Numbered from the stretch's first letter, positions 24,301 to 38,823 are shown. The stretch: 64,000 nucleotides of DNA from Apus apus (GCF_020740795.1 NC_067302.1:310001-374000); one strand, 5' to 3'. Numbers and translations: made by a program. The notes: generated by a model not told the origin, from the letters alone.

Positions 24301-27136
24301 CTAGAAAATGAAAAATACTGAAAAAATACAACAATTAATATTGAAAAGAAACTAGAGAGTCCTATAATCTTTTGTCCCACTTCTCTATCTGTCAGTTACT
24401 TTTTCTTCTCTCCACCCCCCTCACATAGGTTTCAAAAGGGACATGGAAGCCACCTACTGGAATGCTGGGATTTGTTAAATCAGGGTACAATTGACATTTG
24501 TGTGCCAACTGTGAGAAGCAATAATATTTCAAAACAAAGGTTTGCCTGAGTCATTTGAATTCAAAAAGCACTGGGCTAAAATTAAGCTTGACTCAAGTAA
24601 TGAAGTAAATCTTCATTATTTCAGGCATTATGCTGAGAACATGCTCCCCAGCACAAGAAACAATGATATAATCAGTATTTGGTGTTCTAGTAAAACCTTC
24701 CCATTTGCTCTTCTGCAAAATGTCAGCTGACACGATCAGTAAGCAGGTGAGAAGCAGCACTTCCACAGCAGTGCCACAGCAGTGCCACAGGCTGCCATTC
24801 ACCCATAGCTAACATTTACTTTGCAAGTTTTATAAATTTAAAAGTACATCCAAGATCCAATTCACTTGACAGTTTGCCACAACTGCAGTATATTGCTATG
24901 TCCACACAGGCTGTAACACTAGACTGAGCAGAAATGAAGTCTTTTCAGAAAAGCCTACAATCAAACTTCTCCAGAGGCATAAAGACAGACAACTTACCAG
25001 ACATCTCAATTCACAGTGCATCATGAATATTCTTCAGGGATTTCAAGACACAAGATGAGAATGGAAGCTAAAACATTACTAGTAGATAAAAGCGACCAGG
25101 CATTTGCATCCTGAAGATATCAAATAAAAAATATGAGGTTTAACTTATTTGGAGCCTAGTTTCTGATTGCTGTTCAATCAAATCTTATTTCTAAAACATC
25201 TCATTTTATTTAGACAACTAGTGGAAAAAAACAAATCATTTTACACAGCCATAGATGCCTGCTTCTCCTTTCATTCTGCCATCAGACATCCCCTTCCAGA
25301 CAGCAGTAACACACCTGCACTGGTTGAATTGTTATGACAGGTCTGAACCAGGAGTATAACAAGCAAATGTATGTTTAATCACATATTACATCTCAATTTT
25401 TTTTCAAGCAATCCCATCTATATAAGTAACTGCAGTAATTCCCAGTCTTTTGGTATTAAAGTCTGATGGTGGGGTTTTTTCTCACCAAAGACTTTGTGGA
25501 CTCAATTTGGAACTGAGAAGAATTTACTGCTAACACAAGCAGTACATTTTTGTACATCAAAGAGAAGTCTGTGTTTGAGATCAGTGTGGTTTTGCCAGCT
25601 CCATGCTTCCTCCTGGAGGTCCTCTGACATATTTATATACTGCAGTCCCTCAGTGCAAAGAAGATTCATAAATTCAGGCACCACCATCTGATCTTCACCT
25701 TCCAACACAGCAAATGCCAAGAGAGTCAATGTGAATTACTCCTGTTACATCAAGAGCAAAGCTCACCATGTCTGTTGCCAGATCCCACTCAGTACCTGAG
25801 AGATACACATTTTTATTGAGTTATACAAAACATCCCTGGTCTGTCCTGCATTAATTTACTCATTATTGGAAGCGTTTTAAGAAATACACGATGGTTAGAG
25901 ATGTGAAACACAATTACTTTTCATTTCAAGCTTGCAGAACATCAGCCCGAAACACACACAGCTATAGAAGATAGCACAGACATAATGTTATTACTTGCTA
26001 CTCCTCTGCTAGTTATGAAGCCTACAATCAACTTATTACTTTTTCAAGTTCAGATTTCACACCCAGAAAAGGCTGTTCCATCACTGTTATTTTTACCATA
26101 CACTTGTAAAACAGTTCACCCTGTATTCTCACTTACAAAGGTTGCCCTCCTCCTAGTGGATCTAATTGAACAGCAAAAAAAAAAAGATTTTAAAAATGGA
26201 AAGATACAGCCCACAACAAGCATTCCCTTGTTAAAAAAAAAAAGGTACCTTCTTAAAAAAAAATTTTAAAAAGCAGCAACTTGTCAGGCTTTCTTCTCCC
26301 AGCCCAAATACTGTTGCTACTTTGTCCCGTTACTTTATTTAGAAAAATGTAAGACCTAAGAACACAGAAGACTTAAACTACATTATCTGAACACATCAGA
26401 CTTCTTCTAATGCAACTTTGATGTTACTGCATGTGGGAAAGTTCTTCTGAAAAGTTTTACTGCAAGCCAGGATTTTCAGAGACTTCATAGGCATTTTTGC
26501 TTCAGAAATCTGAGATCACTTTACTTGCCTGACTTACACATCTCAAAAGTGGAAGCACTCTAATAAGGTCTGGTTTTGTGATGGGCACACTGCTGGGAAT
26601 GCAAGATGACTCATTCCAGGAGCACACAGTCCAAACGTGTTCTTCAGATACATTATTCAGAGATTCAAGTCAAACAGCGAGTTCCTCCGACTACCAGCTG
26701 ATTTCACAGCACAGAGTTAGACAACACAGTCCTCCCGAAAGATCCTGTAACACACAAAACATGCCACATCCTGACGTCTTTCCAGTCTTTGGGTGGAAAT
26801 CCCTCACTCACCCACCCAGATCTGTGCTTTACTCCCCATCTTCAGCTGGCAGAGATGGCAGCACTATCTGCTGGGTACACATCCCACTCCATCACTGTTT
26901 TTCTAGCCTTGTGCATGAGCACCAAAGAAACTGACAAAAAAAGAACTTGCCAGCTCTGTCCTCAGCTGGGAAACAACACATCATGACCTTCCTGTGCTTG
27001 AAGCTGGACACCTAAAATCATTTCAACTATTTTACCATCTTAGCCTTCCTGCTCAATTCCTAGCACCTTCCTTATGGCACCCTTAGCTCAATGACTCCTT
27101 CTGGGAAGGGGTGTCTGCCTGCCAAACACAAACAAA
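21306..27136. other. Intergenic AT-rich sequence without recognised gene
   Basis: No coding exon or repeat family is recognised in this 5.8-kb stretch. A partial direct repeat of AGCAGTGCCAC lies near 24768-24790. Confidence 0.5.
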
Positions 27137-27163
27137 CACAGAATCATACAATGGTTTGGGTTG
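27137..27163 (-). mobile_element. CR1 3' end scrap, left of the solo LTR
   Basis: ACACAGAATCATACAATGG and TTTGGGTTG are the reverse CR1 3' terminus. The CR1 is cut here by the LTR and related sequence resumes after 27848. Confidence 0.75.
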
Positions 27164-27844
27164 TGTCAGGGTTTGACTCAGGATCAGTAATTAAACCAGC
27201 AACAATAATAATCTGGATCCCCTCCCACTCCTACCCACATAGAGACGGAGAGAGATAAGGAGAGACACTTCCCGGATCGAAAACTAAACTAGGCATCTTG
27301 AATTAAAGACTAATGATACAAGAAAAAAAGCATTAATTACATACAAGTGTGTGCAGGAATGTGCAAACCCCTCTTGCCTCCCCACCCCAGCAGCTCCCCC
27401 GGCATCTCCTGAGCTGTGAGCAGCCCCAAAATGTCCCGGAGCTGCTGGAGAGAGGGCAGAGCAGCCAGGAGCTGAGGGGAGAGGGATGAGGGGCAGGGAT
27501 GCACGGGCCTGGGGATCAATGGGGATGGACAGACAGAGTCCTCCCTGGACACCAGCCATGGAAGGGAGAGAAGGGGAGAAGAAGCAGGAAGGGGCTTATC
27601 CCTGACCTCACACTGAGCTCACGTGGATACATGGAATGGAATACTTGGGTCAATTTGCTGTCCATCTGGTCCGCTCCTCCCTACAGGGGGGCTGCAGTTA
27701 TAACTCTTCTGCTCCTGTAGCATACAAGCAGAGCGAAGTGTCCTGGGTCTCTCAGCTGTAACATAAATATCCCAGCATTATCGGTCCACTGGCCGGAAAA
27801 CTTGCTGCTGGCTAAAAGAGTTCACTGAAGAGAAAAAAAAAACA
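27164..27844 (-). mobile_element. Solo LTR, ERVL-like, minus strand
   Basis: The 681-bp segment has TGTCAGGG at one end and AAACA at the other, that is, TG...CA on either strand, with short inverted termini. In minus orientation it starts TGTTTTTTTTTT and ends CAAACCCTGACA, resembling the avian ERVL LTR end, with a CTCTCCTTATCTCTCTCC block in the U5-like part. No gag, pol or env remnant adjoins it, hence solo. No clear target-site duplication is seen. Confidence 0.65.
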
Positions 27845-27847
27845 TAT

Positions 27848-27902
27848 CAGGCCTCTCTGAGCCCTATCCAACCTGACCCTGAAAGTTTCCAAGGATGGGC
27901 CA
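27848..27902 (-). mobile_element. CR1 scrap, right of the solo LTR
   Basis: The sequence GAGCCCTATCCAACCTGACC and TTTCCAAGGATGGG follow the reverse CR1 consensus at a point about 80 bases beyond the left scrap. Confidence 0.65.
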
Positions 27903-29035
27903 ATGTAACACCAAGATGTAACCAATGTACTTCCAGTTCATAAAATCAAACTAAAAAAATCCACTGCTTGGGTGTTGAAACTTCTACTGAAACTCGTTTC
28001 CAATTACATCAAGTCTGGATGAACCTCTCCAATCTGACCAGCAGGAAGGAAGGACAGACTTCTTCAACTACAGGGAATGATCCGTAAGTGATACCTTGTA
28101 CTCAGCACAAGGATATCAGGAGAATATGGTTCTTTCATTCTTTTCAGTAAGCTTGTTTTTGTACTTTACACCTTTTCAGGGAGACTATCTTTCATTTCTT
28201 TTCCTGCTACACTGGATACAACAAATGTGCAGTTCTCCAAGCTGTTATAACTTAATACTGGTTATCAACACAAACATAAGGGTTAGAAGGGCAATACATC
28301 CATCAACTTGAGAGATTTTACTCCAATCGTTAATGTAACATCTATGATGTGCACCTTAAAAACTAAAATGCAAGCAGGAAGAAATAGGTCTATCCATGTA
28401 AGGTAACAGCTGGGTGTGTAAGATCAGTAAACAATGTTGCTAAAGTCCAATCTCTTTGAAAGGAAGAAGGTGATTAAAAAGATGAACAATGTGGTGTTCC
28501 AGAAATACTGATGTCAAGTACTGCTCTACTCACTTTTCATACTACTGTTGTGTCTGTATTTTAACAGACATGGATTCTTTAAGACACTGTGTTGCATGGT
28601 TCAATGCATTCTGCTTTTATAATGGTCCCTTCCAGTGACAACATAAAAATGAAATGCAAACAAACTTAACATATTTTTTTTATTAACCATATTCCTACCT
28701 TGGCCGATTCCCCTTAATTAAGGGTTTATTCAGAAACCAGAAGTTTCTTGATAGTTATTCAGAGTCCACTTCATGCCAGACAGAAGTGCAGAAGGAGGAA
28801 GAAAGCACCACAAGGGTGGTAGGATCCCCAAGGGAACTGTCACTGTCCTCCTTCAAGAGCTTGCTGTAGGCACCTTGAGGCTCCCCACAATGCAGAGCTC
28901 GAGCCTGAGGACAGTAAGCCAGAAAGGTTGGACACTACTATTGTTATTTTGTATGTTGAAGGATTACTGCCACTTCCTAGGTAATGGGAACTCTCCCACT
29001 GTGGTGTGAAATGAGTGAACCCAGTTTTGTTGATT
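27903..29035. other. Intergenic sequence without recognised gene
   Basis: AT-rich unique-looking sequence; nothing is recognised. Confidence 0.5.
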
Positions 29036-29200
29036 AGAACCACAGAAAGTGCAGGGTTGAAAGGGACCTTTAATGGTCACATAAGTCCAGCCCCCCTGAG
29101 TGTGCAGGACCTACTTGCACTCAAACACAAAATACCTGTTCCAACCAGTTACACACCTCTGAGACAAACTACATCCCCCACTGCTAAAAGACCTTCAGAA
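29036..29200 (-). mobile_element. CR1 3' end scrap, minus strand
   Basis: GAACCACAGAAAGTGCAGGG and TTGAAAGGGACCTTTAATGG followed by CCAGCCCCCCTGAGTGTGCA match the reverse CR1 3' end. The right limit is unclear. Confidence 0.7.
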
Positions 29201-32200
29201 GGGAAATTAAAGTGCAGTAAAAAAGGAGATGACTAGTTAAAGTGGTCTAATATACAGCTTTCTCTTTACATTGGTTTTTCTCAAGTTTAATCTTTCTGCA
29301 GTATTGCGCAGAAAGCTTTCCCAGCTAATCCACCTCAACTCTTCTCTCTCATACAAACAGCACTGAAGGAAGACTAACCCTGTAGGAAAACTTTATGCTC
29401 AAAAAAACCAACTTACCATGACACACTTTCCATTTGTACACCTGCCCACTCAAACAAGACAAGCCTAACAAAAAATATTCAATCTTCCTCAGTCTGTCAA
29501 AAATCTCTACCTTGCAGAAGAGTCTTCATGAGAAGCTAGGTTATCGTACCTCAATCCCAAACACACTGGAAAACAGAATACACTGAATTAATGTTACAAG
29601 TTCAAGCAAATGAGAAAGAGTTGCATTAAAGGAATAAACATTCTAAGTGCTGCCCCTGCGAAGAAGGATGTTGAATCCTGCCTCAGAATTGGACACTAAA
29701 CTCTCCACGCTAGTCTCTGAACTTTGTACTATAACAGAAGAACAATTATTTTAAATTTATTTCTTAAATTCAATTTTAAAATCCAGGATTACTGTTTCTT
29801 GGTTGAGGGAGTGGTGGAGCTAGTCACAGCAACTAAGAGCTGGACAACTGCACTCTTCTTCCACGCATATGAACACTCTGCCACTCCCACACAACACAGA
29901 TCTTGTATTATACTAAAAAAATCACTGAGCTACTCCAGCACTTGCACGTTTATCTCATTTCAGTAACTTATACTGATACAGCCAGACATTTGGTGCTCTT
30001 TAGCTGCTTCTAATTTAAACCTCAGCTCCATTGCTAAAAGGGTTTTTTAAGCTATTTCCAATCAAAGAGAAGACCACCTACATTTGTGGAACTGCCTCTC
30101 ACACCTGAACAGCCTCCAGCAGGGTGGAAGACAGTCTTGCTGCACATATCCTCCTTTGGTCCAGTGAAACAGGTTTGTGACCTTTAGATGACACATGCTG
30201 CACTGCACACCCTTCTGAACACTCTCGTAAGGCACAGAGCTGAGACATCATTTGGCAGGAGAGAAAAGGCTAAAAACTGTCCAACCAAGAGCCACTCCAG
30301 CAATGAATAATTCCACAGAAGGTAACATTTTGGGAAATATTTAATGTTTACAAGCAACATTAAAGAAAATGTTTTAATGATTTGCAGACATGAGGAGTAA
30401 TTAATATTTACTTGCCTAAAGTGAGCAAAAAATTTTCAAAATTAGCTAGTAAGTGCATGTCTCCCGTTCAATGTATCATCTAGAAATTCTGACAAAATTA
30501 CTAACTCAAGTTGTCATGCCTTTAAGATAATAATAACCATGAAATTCAGAGAAAATAATCCTGGACCATTCTGGCCTTTATATACCCAAAACCTCATGAG
30601 GAAATAACAAGGGCCATTCATATCCACCTCAAACCTTACAACTGTAGCTTCCTGGCTCTACACACCCAAAATGCTGCAGGTATCTTCCTTCCTTTCTGCA
30701 AACACCGAGAAGCAGAGATGCACATCTGATCCAAGAAGAGACAGCAAAGCATAGAAGAGAGAAGCTACAAACACTACAATCGAAGCTTTATGTGTCCTCA
30801 TTTCTCAGGAACCTTAAACTCAATGTCCCTTCTAGTACCCATTGATTTGCAGAGTCTCAGAGCAAGCAGCGACTATATTTCATTTTCACAAGGGGTAAGA
30901 GAACTGATGGTCAAATACCACTTCCAACTTGAATCAGAAGTTGCCAAGAGATTCTGCTCGCAAGCGGGTTCACTGTAAAACACTGCTAAGGATTTCCCTC
31001 TTCAACCTGCAACTATTTTTGTTTCTTCTGACCTGTGTATTCAACTCTGCAAAAAAGCCTACAGACCGCTTTCTTAGCTGCAAAATATTCTCATGCTATC
31101 CATATAAGAATCCACAAACTTAACGTCTGACTAGAGCCATCATCCATGCCAATAACTATTCATTGAAATATGATCAGCTGGATGGTCTTGAACAGCAGCA
31201 CCAGTGGACAAGCCTGAGCAGTGAACACCCACCTGCAGGACCACTACTGCAAACCGCTCTGCTCTCCGCAGATACAAAAGGTAAAGATGCCCACGATGAA
31301 GTGTGCTGTGGCACGGCCACCTGGGCTTTCCTTCTTTGGTGCTTTGGTTTTTTTCAGGGTTTTTTTGGCTGGTTTTGAGGGGGTTTTAAGATGATCTGCA
31401 AAGCACTGTTAACTAACTGGGAAAATAATCCACTGGCTTTTCAATCTGATGCCATCAAAGGATCACTTCACAGACTTTCAACCGAGACAAGGTTATTACA
31501 GCTTTTTGCAAACTGCTACATTTTGAAACTGGAAAAGCCCTGAAAAAGGGTTAGAAGCAGCCTTTTACATACTATCCAGAACTGTTAACCATTAGGGTCT
31601 GATTCTTCCCCACAGTCTGCTCTCTTTCTCTCTCATCTCAAGTAAGACATCCAGGATCCTTTTTTACAAGCTGTCAGAACTTCTGTTCACCCAGTTGTCC
31701 ACTGAAAGTACTGAAATTCCAGTAGCCAGTTTTGGATAATGATCACACAACTGGAAAACTGTATTTGTGCATAGAAACTGTACAAATCAAGTAAACTAGG
31801 TTATATTCTTTTAGGTTTTAATACAAGTACTTAATGCTTATTTGGAGCAGAAAGTTTTTTGCCTGACCCATGTAATTTTTTATAACAGTATTTTTAAAGA
31901 CACCATTCTTAGAGCTCTGCCAACAAACTTAAGCAACTGGTTCTCCAATGTTTCAAGGAAACAATTACTATAACCAAGAATATAAATAATAATTTAAAGG
32001 GTTCTAAAACCATAGCTAATTAAATTTGCCTCCTGCCTATCTGGAGATCCCTCCCAGCTAGTTTAACATAACTTTTCTAGGCAGCTTCCTGGTATCACAA
32101 ACTTCTGTAGAGCCCAGCATACCAAGCCATTGCTCTCTTTTGCTCCCACACTTTCAGAAGTATTCCTTATGAAAGTTCAGAAGATTTTCAGAAGTTGATA

Positions 32201-33324
32201 GAAAAGAACTAATCATATCTCTATCATGCACGTAGAATGCAACTAGCAGCCAAAGAACAGGGTAACTCATCAGTGTGCAAGATACTAGTGCACAGCTTTG
32301 ATGTCCTCAACACAGCACTCACAACAAAGGTAAGCTGCAAACAAGTGCAGCAGGATAGAATCTCATTTCAAGACTAAAAATTAGGACTACTTTAGTTCAA
32401 GGCAATTCACCAGACATGGTACTAGTCAGAACACATCCACCCTTTAAAGAAATCAGAGCTGAAGAGTCTGTGCAGTAACACCTGAGTGTAGCCAAAAATA
32501 ATTTTGTCCAAGACTCCACAAGAGACTTTCTTACACTTTCAAAGGAAAAACTAAACTTTGTTGAGGCCTGGCATGCAAAAGCTAAGCCACACATTTATCT
32601 GTGCATTAGAGTATTACAAAGATGTTAAAGCCTCTTGTGTGCAACTGATCCACTAACATGGAGCACTTAAATCAATTAGGTTCACCTTTGGAAGGAAAAG
32701 GGTGTGCAATTGCATAGAAGGCTCAGCTGGCTCGCAGATATCTCACCAGACTGTTCCTATCCAATGCACAATGCCTACAACCTGCCTAAAGACATTCACA
32801 GGAAGTTTGTTCTGCATTTAACAGTGTAATTGTACTTATTTAATTTCACAAAGTAATTTATTTCTTCACACTGAAAAAAAACCCTCTCTTAAGTACATAC
32901 CAGCCCTCAGAAAGGCAGTTTCCAGTACACCTCCCACTCAGTGCAAGCTCACAGAAGAGCTCTGCAACAAAGACTGGTGAGAAGTACCAGATCAGCACAA
33001 GCTCTTCAATATGAACTTTATCTGAAAAAAAAGGCTAAAAAGAGGAATTTTTTCTTCTAAGTAAAAGCAGAACCCCTCACAGCTGCTGATAACAGGGTGC
33101 AGCTTAGACTTTGTCAGCTGTTTTTTCTACCTCTCCTTTTCCCAATACCTTCACAAGGAAAAAAAAAAAAAAAAGCACGACATATTTGCTCCTACCCCTC
33201 CATCTGGAAGCAACCTGAAAACCTGAGCACACAATACCAGCCAGCAAACAAGCTTGAACCAGGGAAACAGGAATCTTGGGGAGGATCGGAATGCATATTT
33301 CGTACACAGTTACTACTGCTGGTT
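29201..33324. other. Intergenic AT-rich sequence without recognised gene
   Basis: No coding exon is recognised. A T/G-rich tract lies at about 31338-31390 and an A run at about 33160-33175. Confidence 0.5.
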
Positions 33325-33575
33325 GTTCAATCCAACCATTAACCCTATTCTACCATGTCCATCCATGAGTGATATCCCAGGGATGGTGTCTCAACCACCT
33401 CCCTAGGCAGCCTGTTCCAATGTCTGACAACCCTTTCAGTGAAAAATTCTTCCCAATGTCTAGTCTAAACCTCCCCTGGTGCAGCTTGAAGCCATTGCCT
33501 CTGGTTCCATCACCAGTTACTTGTGAGAAGAGACCAGCACCTGCCCCCGACCTCAGCCAGAACCTCTGGGAAAAT
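33325..33575 (-). mobile_element. CR1 3' fragment, minus strand
   Basis: Reverse CR1 blocks: CCAGGGATGGTGTCTCAACC, ACCTCCCTAGGCAGCCTGTT, CTAAACCTCCCCTGGTGCAG, CTTGTGAGAAGAGACCAGCA. The extreme 3' end is degraded. Confidence 0.85.
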
Positions 33576-36500
33576 TGTATTAACTGAGATGGCTGGGATG
33601 TTGAGATCAGGAACATTTCCACACATTAAGTTCTTGCAGGTAAGTTGCAAACTGGCTCCAGTACTCTCACGTTACAGAGCAGAAGTCCCTCAGTAAAGAC
33701 TGGCATGAAAACACAGCTCACTGCAATGGTTCTTCCAAGCTGCTACAAGCTCATGGATGCACAGTCCTGAGAGCAGGAAGAACACCTCTTCCTGTCATCT
33801 CAGTGTTGCTACTGCCAGCGCTGAGCAGACTGAAGAGCAAAGAGTTCCCCAGAACAGGGATAAAAATCTGTAATTGCAATTGATTTTGACTGAAGATGCA
33901 CAAGGATGAGTTTGACATCTCTGGTCTTGATAAAACAGCCATGAAAGTTTAAAACAAGGTGTTCTGATCTTTTTTGGTGTTTGTTCTATAGGTACTACCA
34001 GCAAAAAGCTACATTAATTCTCCACCTCACTGGTTCAACAAACTGAATTTGTTTCTCACCTTAGCATCTTTTCTGTAGAAGTTCAAGCAGCACAGCAGAG
34101 AACTTAAAAAGAGGACAGTCCTAAGACAGCTGAATGCTCTCCAGAATTAGATTTCCTTTCCTATCACAAAACTGATGCTTACACCACATTCCCTCTTACA
34201 TTCCAACTGGATATACATTTTCTGCACACCAAATTCCAAAGGTCTGACGGTACATCAGAATAATGTCAGCGTAAACAGGCACAGATACACAACCTTTAAA
34301 ATAAAGTGGAAATACAACCACCTCTCACAGAAGCTGCTGTGAAGATTCAAAAGGAGAAAGAAGTAATTGTGTACCCACTCCTTTACACAAGCTCTGCAAA
34401 AAGTTCAACAGGAAAATTAACATGACTAAATGCTCACTGGTGCTAAGGAAGAAAAACAGTGAAGCTGCACTTGAAACAAGGAGGGCAGAACTAAAGCCTG
34501 GTCTGCTTTTCCTTCTTTTTTTTTGCATTTAATACAATTTAGCAGAAATACATTTCAGAGCTGTGTTTTACATTCATAAACCTCACCAGTAGAATGATGT
34601 TTCTATTTTATGAAAGGAGAAAGAAAGACCCACTGCATTCCTTCAGTCATCTCCAAATTCCGTATGTGCAAAACCCAATATACTTGAGTTTTTTGTTCCA
34701 ATGTAACAACCTTGACATCTGCTTCAAATCCAAGAGACAGGTCACCTGAGCATGTTCAACAAGTCCTACTACACTTCTTACCATCAGTAACTCCATGTGA
34801 CCATGCAGATTGGAGAATCCAGAACTAGAGATCCCCTTATTTCTGCTTAAGATCTTTCAAGTGAAACCACACCGATGGCTCTGTGTGATCAGAACTGCTC
34901 TCAGATCAAGGTGTACCAAGCAAAGTTTATCTGGAACTAAAAAAAAATCATTCCTATCTGAAAAAGTTACAAAGTATCTATACTCACCAGTTCAATTTCT
35001 TCTGTAGTTGGTGTCAGAATTGTGAAGCTATTCAGTTCCACACTAAAGAATGACTGAACCTGGAATGCTCCTATAGCCTAGTAAGCTCTTCCTGACTTCT
35101 CTGCTCCCTGCCAAGTACTGCATAAACAGTGTCAGGAAAAGAAAGGTCTTGATGTGCAGGATGAGCAGATGCCACGAAGGATTCAACATTTCCAAGTATT
35201 TCAGCCTTGCTTTGCAAATCTGTTCTGCAGCTTTTGCTATTCGTCTCACACCAACATACCATGCCTTCCACAAAGATGACTGAAACCAGTGGTTTTCTAA
35301 TGGCATTGGCTACAACTGTGTTTCATTTAACAGCAGTTCTCTCTCAATTAATGCCTTCTGAGCATTATTGCGTTCAATAACTAAATGCTCCAAACTCACA
35401 AGATGCTGGTTTTGTTGTCATTTTCAAGATAAAATTTTACTATTTTACAAGAGATCGACCTGGACACATTTCTTAACAGTATGCTTCTTCTTTGAAGAAG
35501 TGTGGTCTAAATTCTTTACTTGTTCATGGTGGGGGCAAAAAAAGCCCAACCCATACCTAGATTTACTTACAAATTAAAAAGTTCAAAATCTTTTATGCTT
35601 CCAGCATCCCTAACATAGCATCCAGTTTTCAAGTGCAGGTCATCTTTATTTTCAAATCTATTTCAGTTATAAGAACCTATGCCATGCTCCTCTTGGACAA
35701 ACTTAATTTCATCCTTTACCTTCAGTGCTTGGAATCTCTCCATGTAATGGCAGATTTTCAACAACATTCCAGTGATTTGGTCTGTGGAGCTCACATCCTC
35801 CCTCCTCCCACCCCAGCCCTTTACTCTTACTGAAGGAAATGAGAAAGAAAGTTGTCTTACCGATAACTCCAAGGTTTATGTCCCTTGCGAACCCCACCTA
35901 GCAAGTCGACATCATGACATGTCAGGTCAGCCTCAACCACGCTTCCCTGATAGTCAGGTAAAAGGAAGGAGTTAAAATACAAAATTGACACTTGCAGATT
36001 TCTGGACATCAGAAAACATGATGCAAGGTATTCTGAATTGTCTTTCAGAGCTTCTGGTAACCTCCAAGTTGTTACAACATTTCTTCAGAGGGATTGTCCT
36101 GTTCTAAAATTTCAAGAGTTCCTGATCAATAACCAAATATTGCAGATCCACCTCAACCATTTTGTTTCAATGAGAACAAAACCTTAAGATTTCCTGTTAA
36201 TACAAATTATTTCCCCCCCTACTCTACACATTTTATCAACTAATATATGCTCAACTTAGCCACTCTGGGTTTCAAAAGACATTTTAAGCCAATAGACTAC
36301 AACAGCTTAATTGAAATTCTAAGTTAACAGAAGCTCTAACTTTTAATTTAGATAAAAACAGGAAACACAACTTGGTACACTCTTTCTATAAGGCTCTGAA
36401 CTACTTAAGTAGTTCATGTGAATGACAATTCAACCTGGCAAACCTTCCTTGTACAAGCAATCTGTAATCACACAAGTATCCCAACTCAAGTCATGCACAA

Positions 36501-38823
36501 AGATTATTCATTACAGATTTGTAGGACAGGGTCCTGGATTTTCTAGGTATGGGCCACCATCATTTTTGGTTAACAGTCAAGTCTTGCTGAAAATACATAT
36601 ATCTGCATTAGTGTCCTAGACGTCTAGGTGCCAAACACGTTTTACTAAGAGGTTTAAGCCTTTTTGCTCAAAACTTCACATTTATTTTTCTGCTAGCCTT
36701 ATAATAAGAGTGCCTTCTGTATTTTTTTCTGTGTAGTTCAAAATACAGAAATGGGCTTCATGTCCAAACGCAGAGAACAAAAAGTGCTCAGGTTTTTATA
36801 AAGAGTCACCAAAATCATGTGGTGATCTTATTTTGAAATGGTTTAAATTGATGCAGTTGTCATTAGTTTCTGTAGCCTAATAACTAAGTCCTGAAAACCA
36901 ACAATTGCTACGAAAAATCAAACCTTTAACACTTTGAAAAATGCAGACTATGTTAATGAATTAGTAAAATTAAAAGCCAAATTTTATTAAATTGATTTTG
37001 TTAATAATGTGAAAGTCTATAATAACACAATAGCTACAAAAATCTTGTGCTCAAGTTTTGGAATTGCTAGGAATCTAGCAACCTACTTATTTTTAAGTCC
37101 AACACCTTATCAATACAGACATTTAAGCAACTGCTATAAATGAGTGATCAAATGACTATCAAAATCCCATTTCATGGCTCCTCCTCCAGCGCCAGCAGGA
37201 TGCTCATAGAAGTTTAATATTGGCTTGCAAGTTGAAATCCGTTTTCAACATGTAAGAAGATTTTTGCTAAAATATACTGAAGAAATGATCAAAACAGATG
37301 CACAGAATAAATTTAAATTTATTTTATGTTTTGACTATGTATCAAAACAGTGCTGAGAAGACAGCGCAAAATTCTTCCCTCGAGTATCTGTCATCAGGCA
37401 TGGTAGATTTTTTTTTCCACTGTGCTACAGTATCTTTGTGCAATAATTTTTTCAGTAATTTTGTAAAGTTCTTCAAGTTCAGTATCCACCACTACATGAG
37501 GAAGCTGTAGTACATGTTATCTTAAGGATTCAGTAAAGCACTGCTGCAAATTTAAATGGTGAATCTGAGTATCCGTAAGTCATGTAAATGGAAGAATCTT
37601 GTAATAAACTTCTACTGAGTTTAATTTTCAATTATAAAAAAAGTTATTTCACTTCTCACATTGAATAAAAATATCAGGATAAATGGTTATTTGGGCAGAA
37701 ATAAACACAAGATGCAGATTTACAGTTCTCAAGGAAGACAATTTTAACATTTTTGTTCCTTATTCGTTTTGTAAACATTCTAATTGAAGTAATTCCCTTC
37801 CTCCCCACACCCCCCATGAGCATGCACTGCCACTTCACCTCTCCTGGGCTAACACTTGGAGACCTGCAGTATGTAAACACTGTCTTTCTTCCAGGATAGA
37901 GAGTAAGTTAAATCTTATTCCAATTAAGCTCCCTTGTACCAGACCCCTTTTACAATGACTACTGAAAAGGTGTAATTATTGGGACTACAGGGTCTGCTCA
38001 ACACCACAAAAGCTACAGAATTACTACAAAATCATAATGATAGGACAGCAAATCTTTGTATTAAAACAAAATTACAAGCCAGATCCTTACCACAAGCAAA
38101 AGTCTGAAATGTATACCCAGGCAATACCCCTCTGACTTCACTGCTCAAGAGAGGACAGAATTTGGCCCCACTAACTTTAGGAAGAAGAAAAAAAAACAAA
38201 AAACAAAAAAACAAAAAGGGCTTTAAGATACTAAATACTAATTTTGAAAAGCACTTTTAAATTTATTTATGACCAATTCTATTAATTTGAAAGGAACATC
38301 CTGACACTGGGGTAAACCCATTTCTGGGAACCAGATATATATCCTCACTTCAATTCAGGTCACAACTCAAACCATGCAAACATAGCCCAGACCCACGCCA
38401 GCAAAGTATGGGAAGGCTCAGCTTTCTCTTTACATTCTGACATAATACACTTGAAAGACACCAGACAGGAGTAGAAGACAAAGGGAGGAGTATGACCACT
38501 GAAGTTTAACTTCCTCAATAGTCTGTGTTTGGAATGCTGTAAAGCAAGTAGGAGCAAGGTATTTTGATTTGGATATTTAGAGGTCCGGCAATAGTTTTCT
38601 TTAGAGAAAGTTTAAATCCGTTTGTTTCTCTCTTTTCTTGAGAAGCAAATGTTCTTCATTGGGGTACTGAATGGCTCAGATGCAACAGAAGAGTAATGTC
38701 ATGACTTGCCAGTTAAAATTGACATCTGGGAATAATTCAAGACAAGGGTCAAAGCAACACATAAAATACCCCAATAATGTCGCCAGTAATGCCCCCAAAA
38801 GATATGTATCTTGTTAAACAGCC
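33576..38823. other. Intergenic AT-rich sequence between the CR1 scrap and HNRNPR
   Basis: No repeat family or coding exon is recognised. Some of it may belong to longer HNRNPR 3' UTR forms, since AATAAA copies lie on the minus strand near 38270 and 37320. Confidence 0.5.

Noticed and set aside
25502..25729. Minus-strand open frame of 75 codons with a protein-like composition
   Set aside because: No family is recognised and no clear acceptor and donor bound it; treated as chance.
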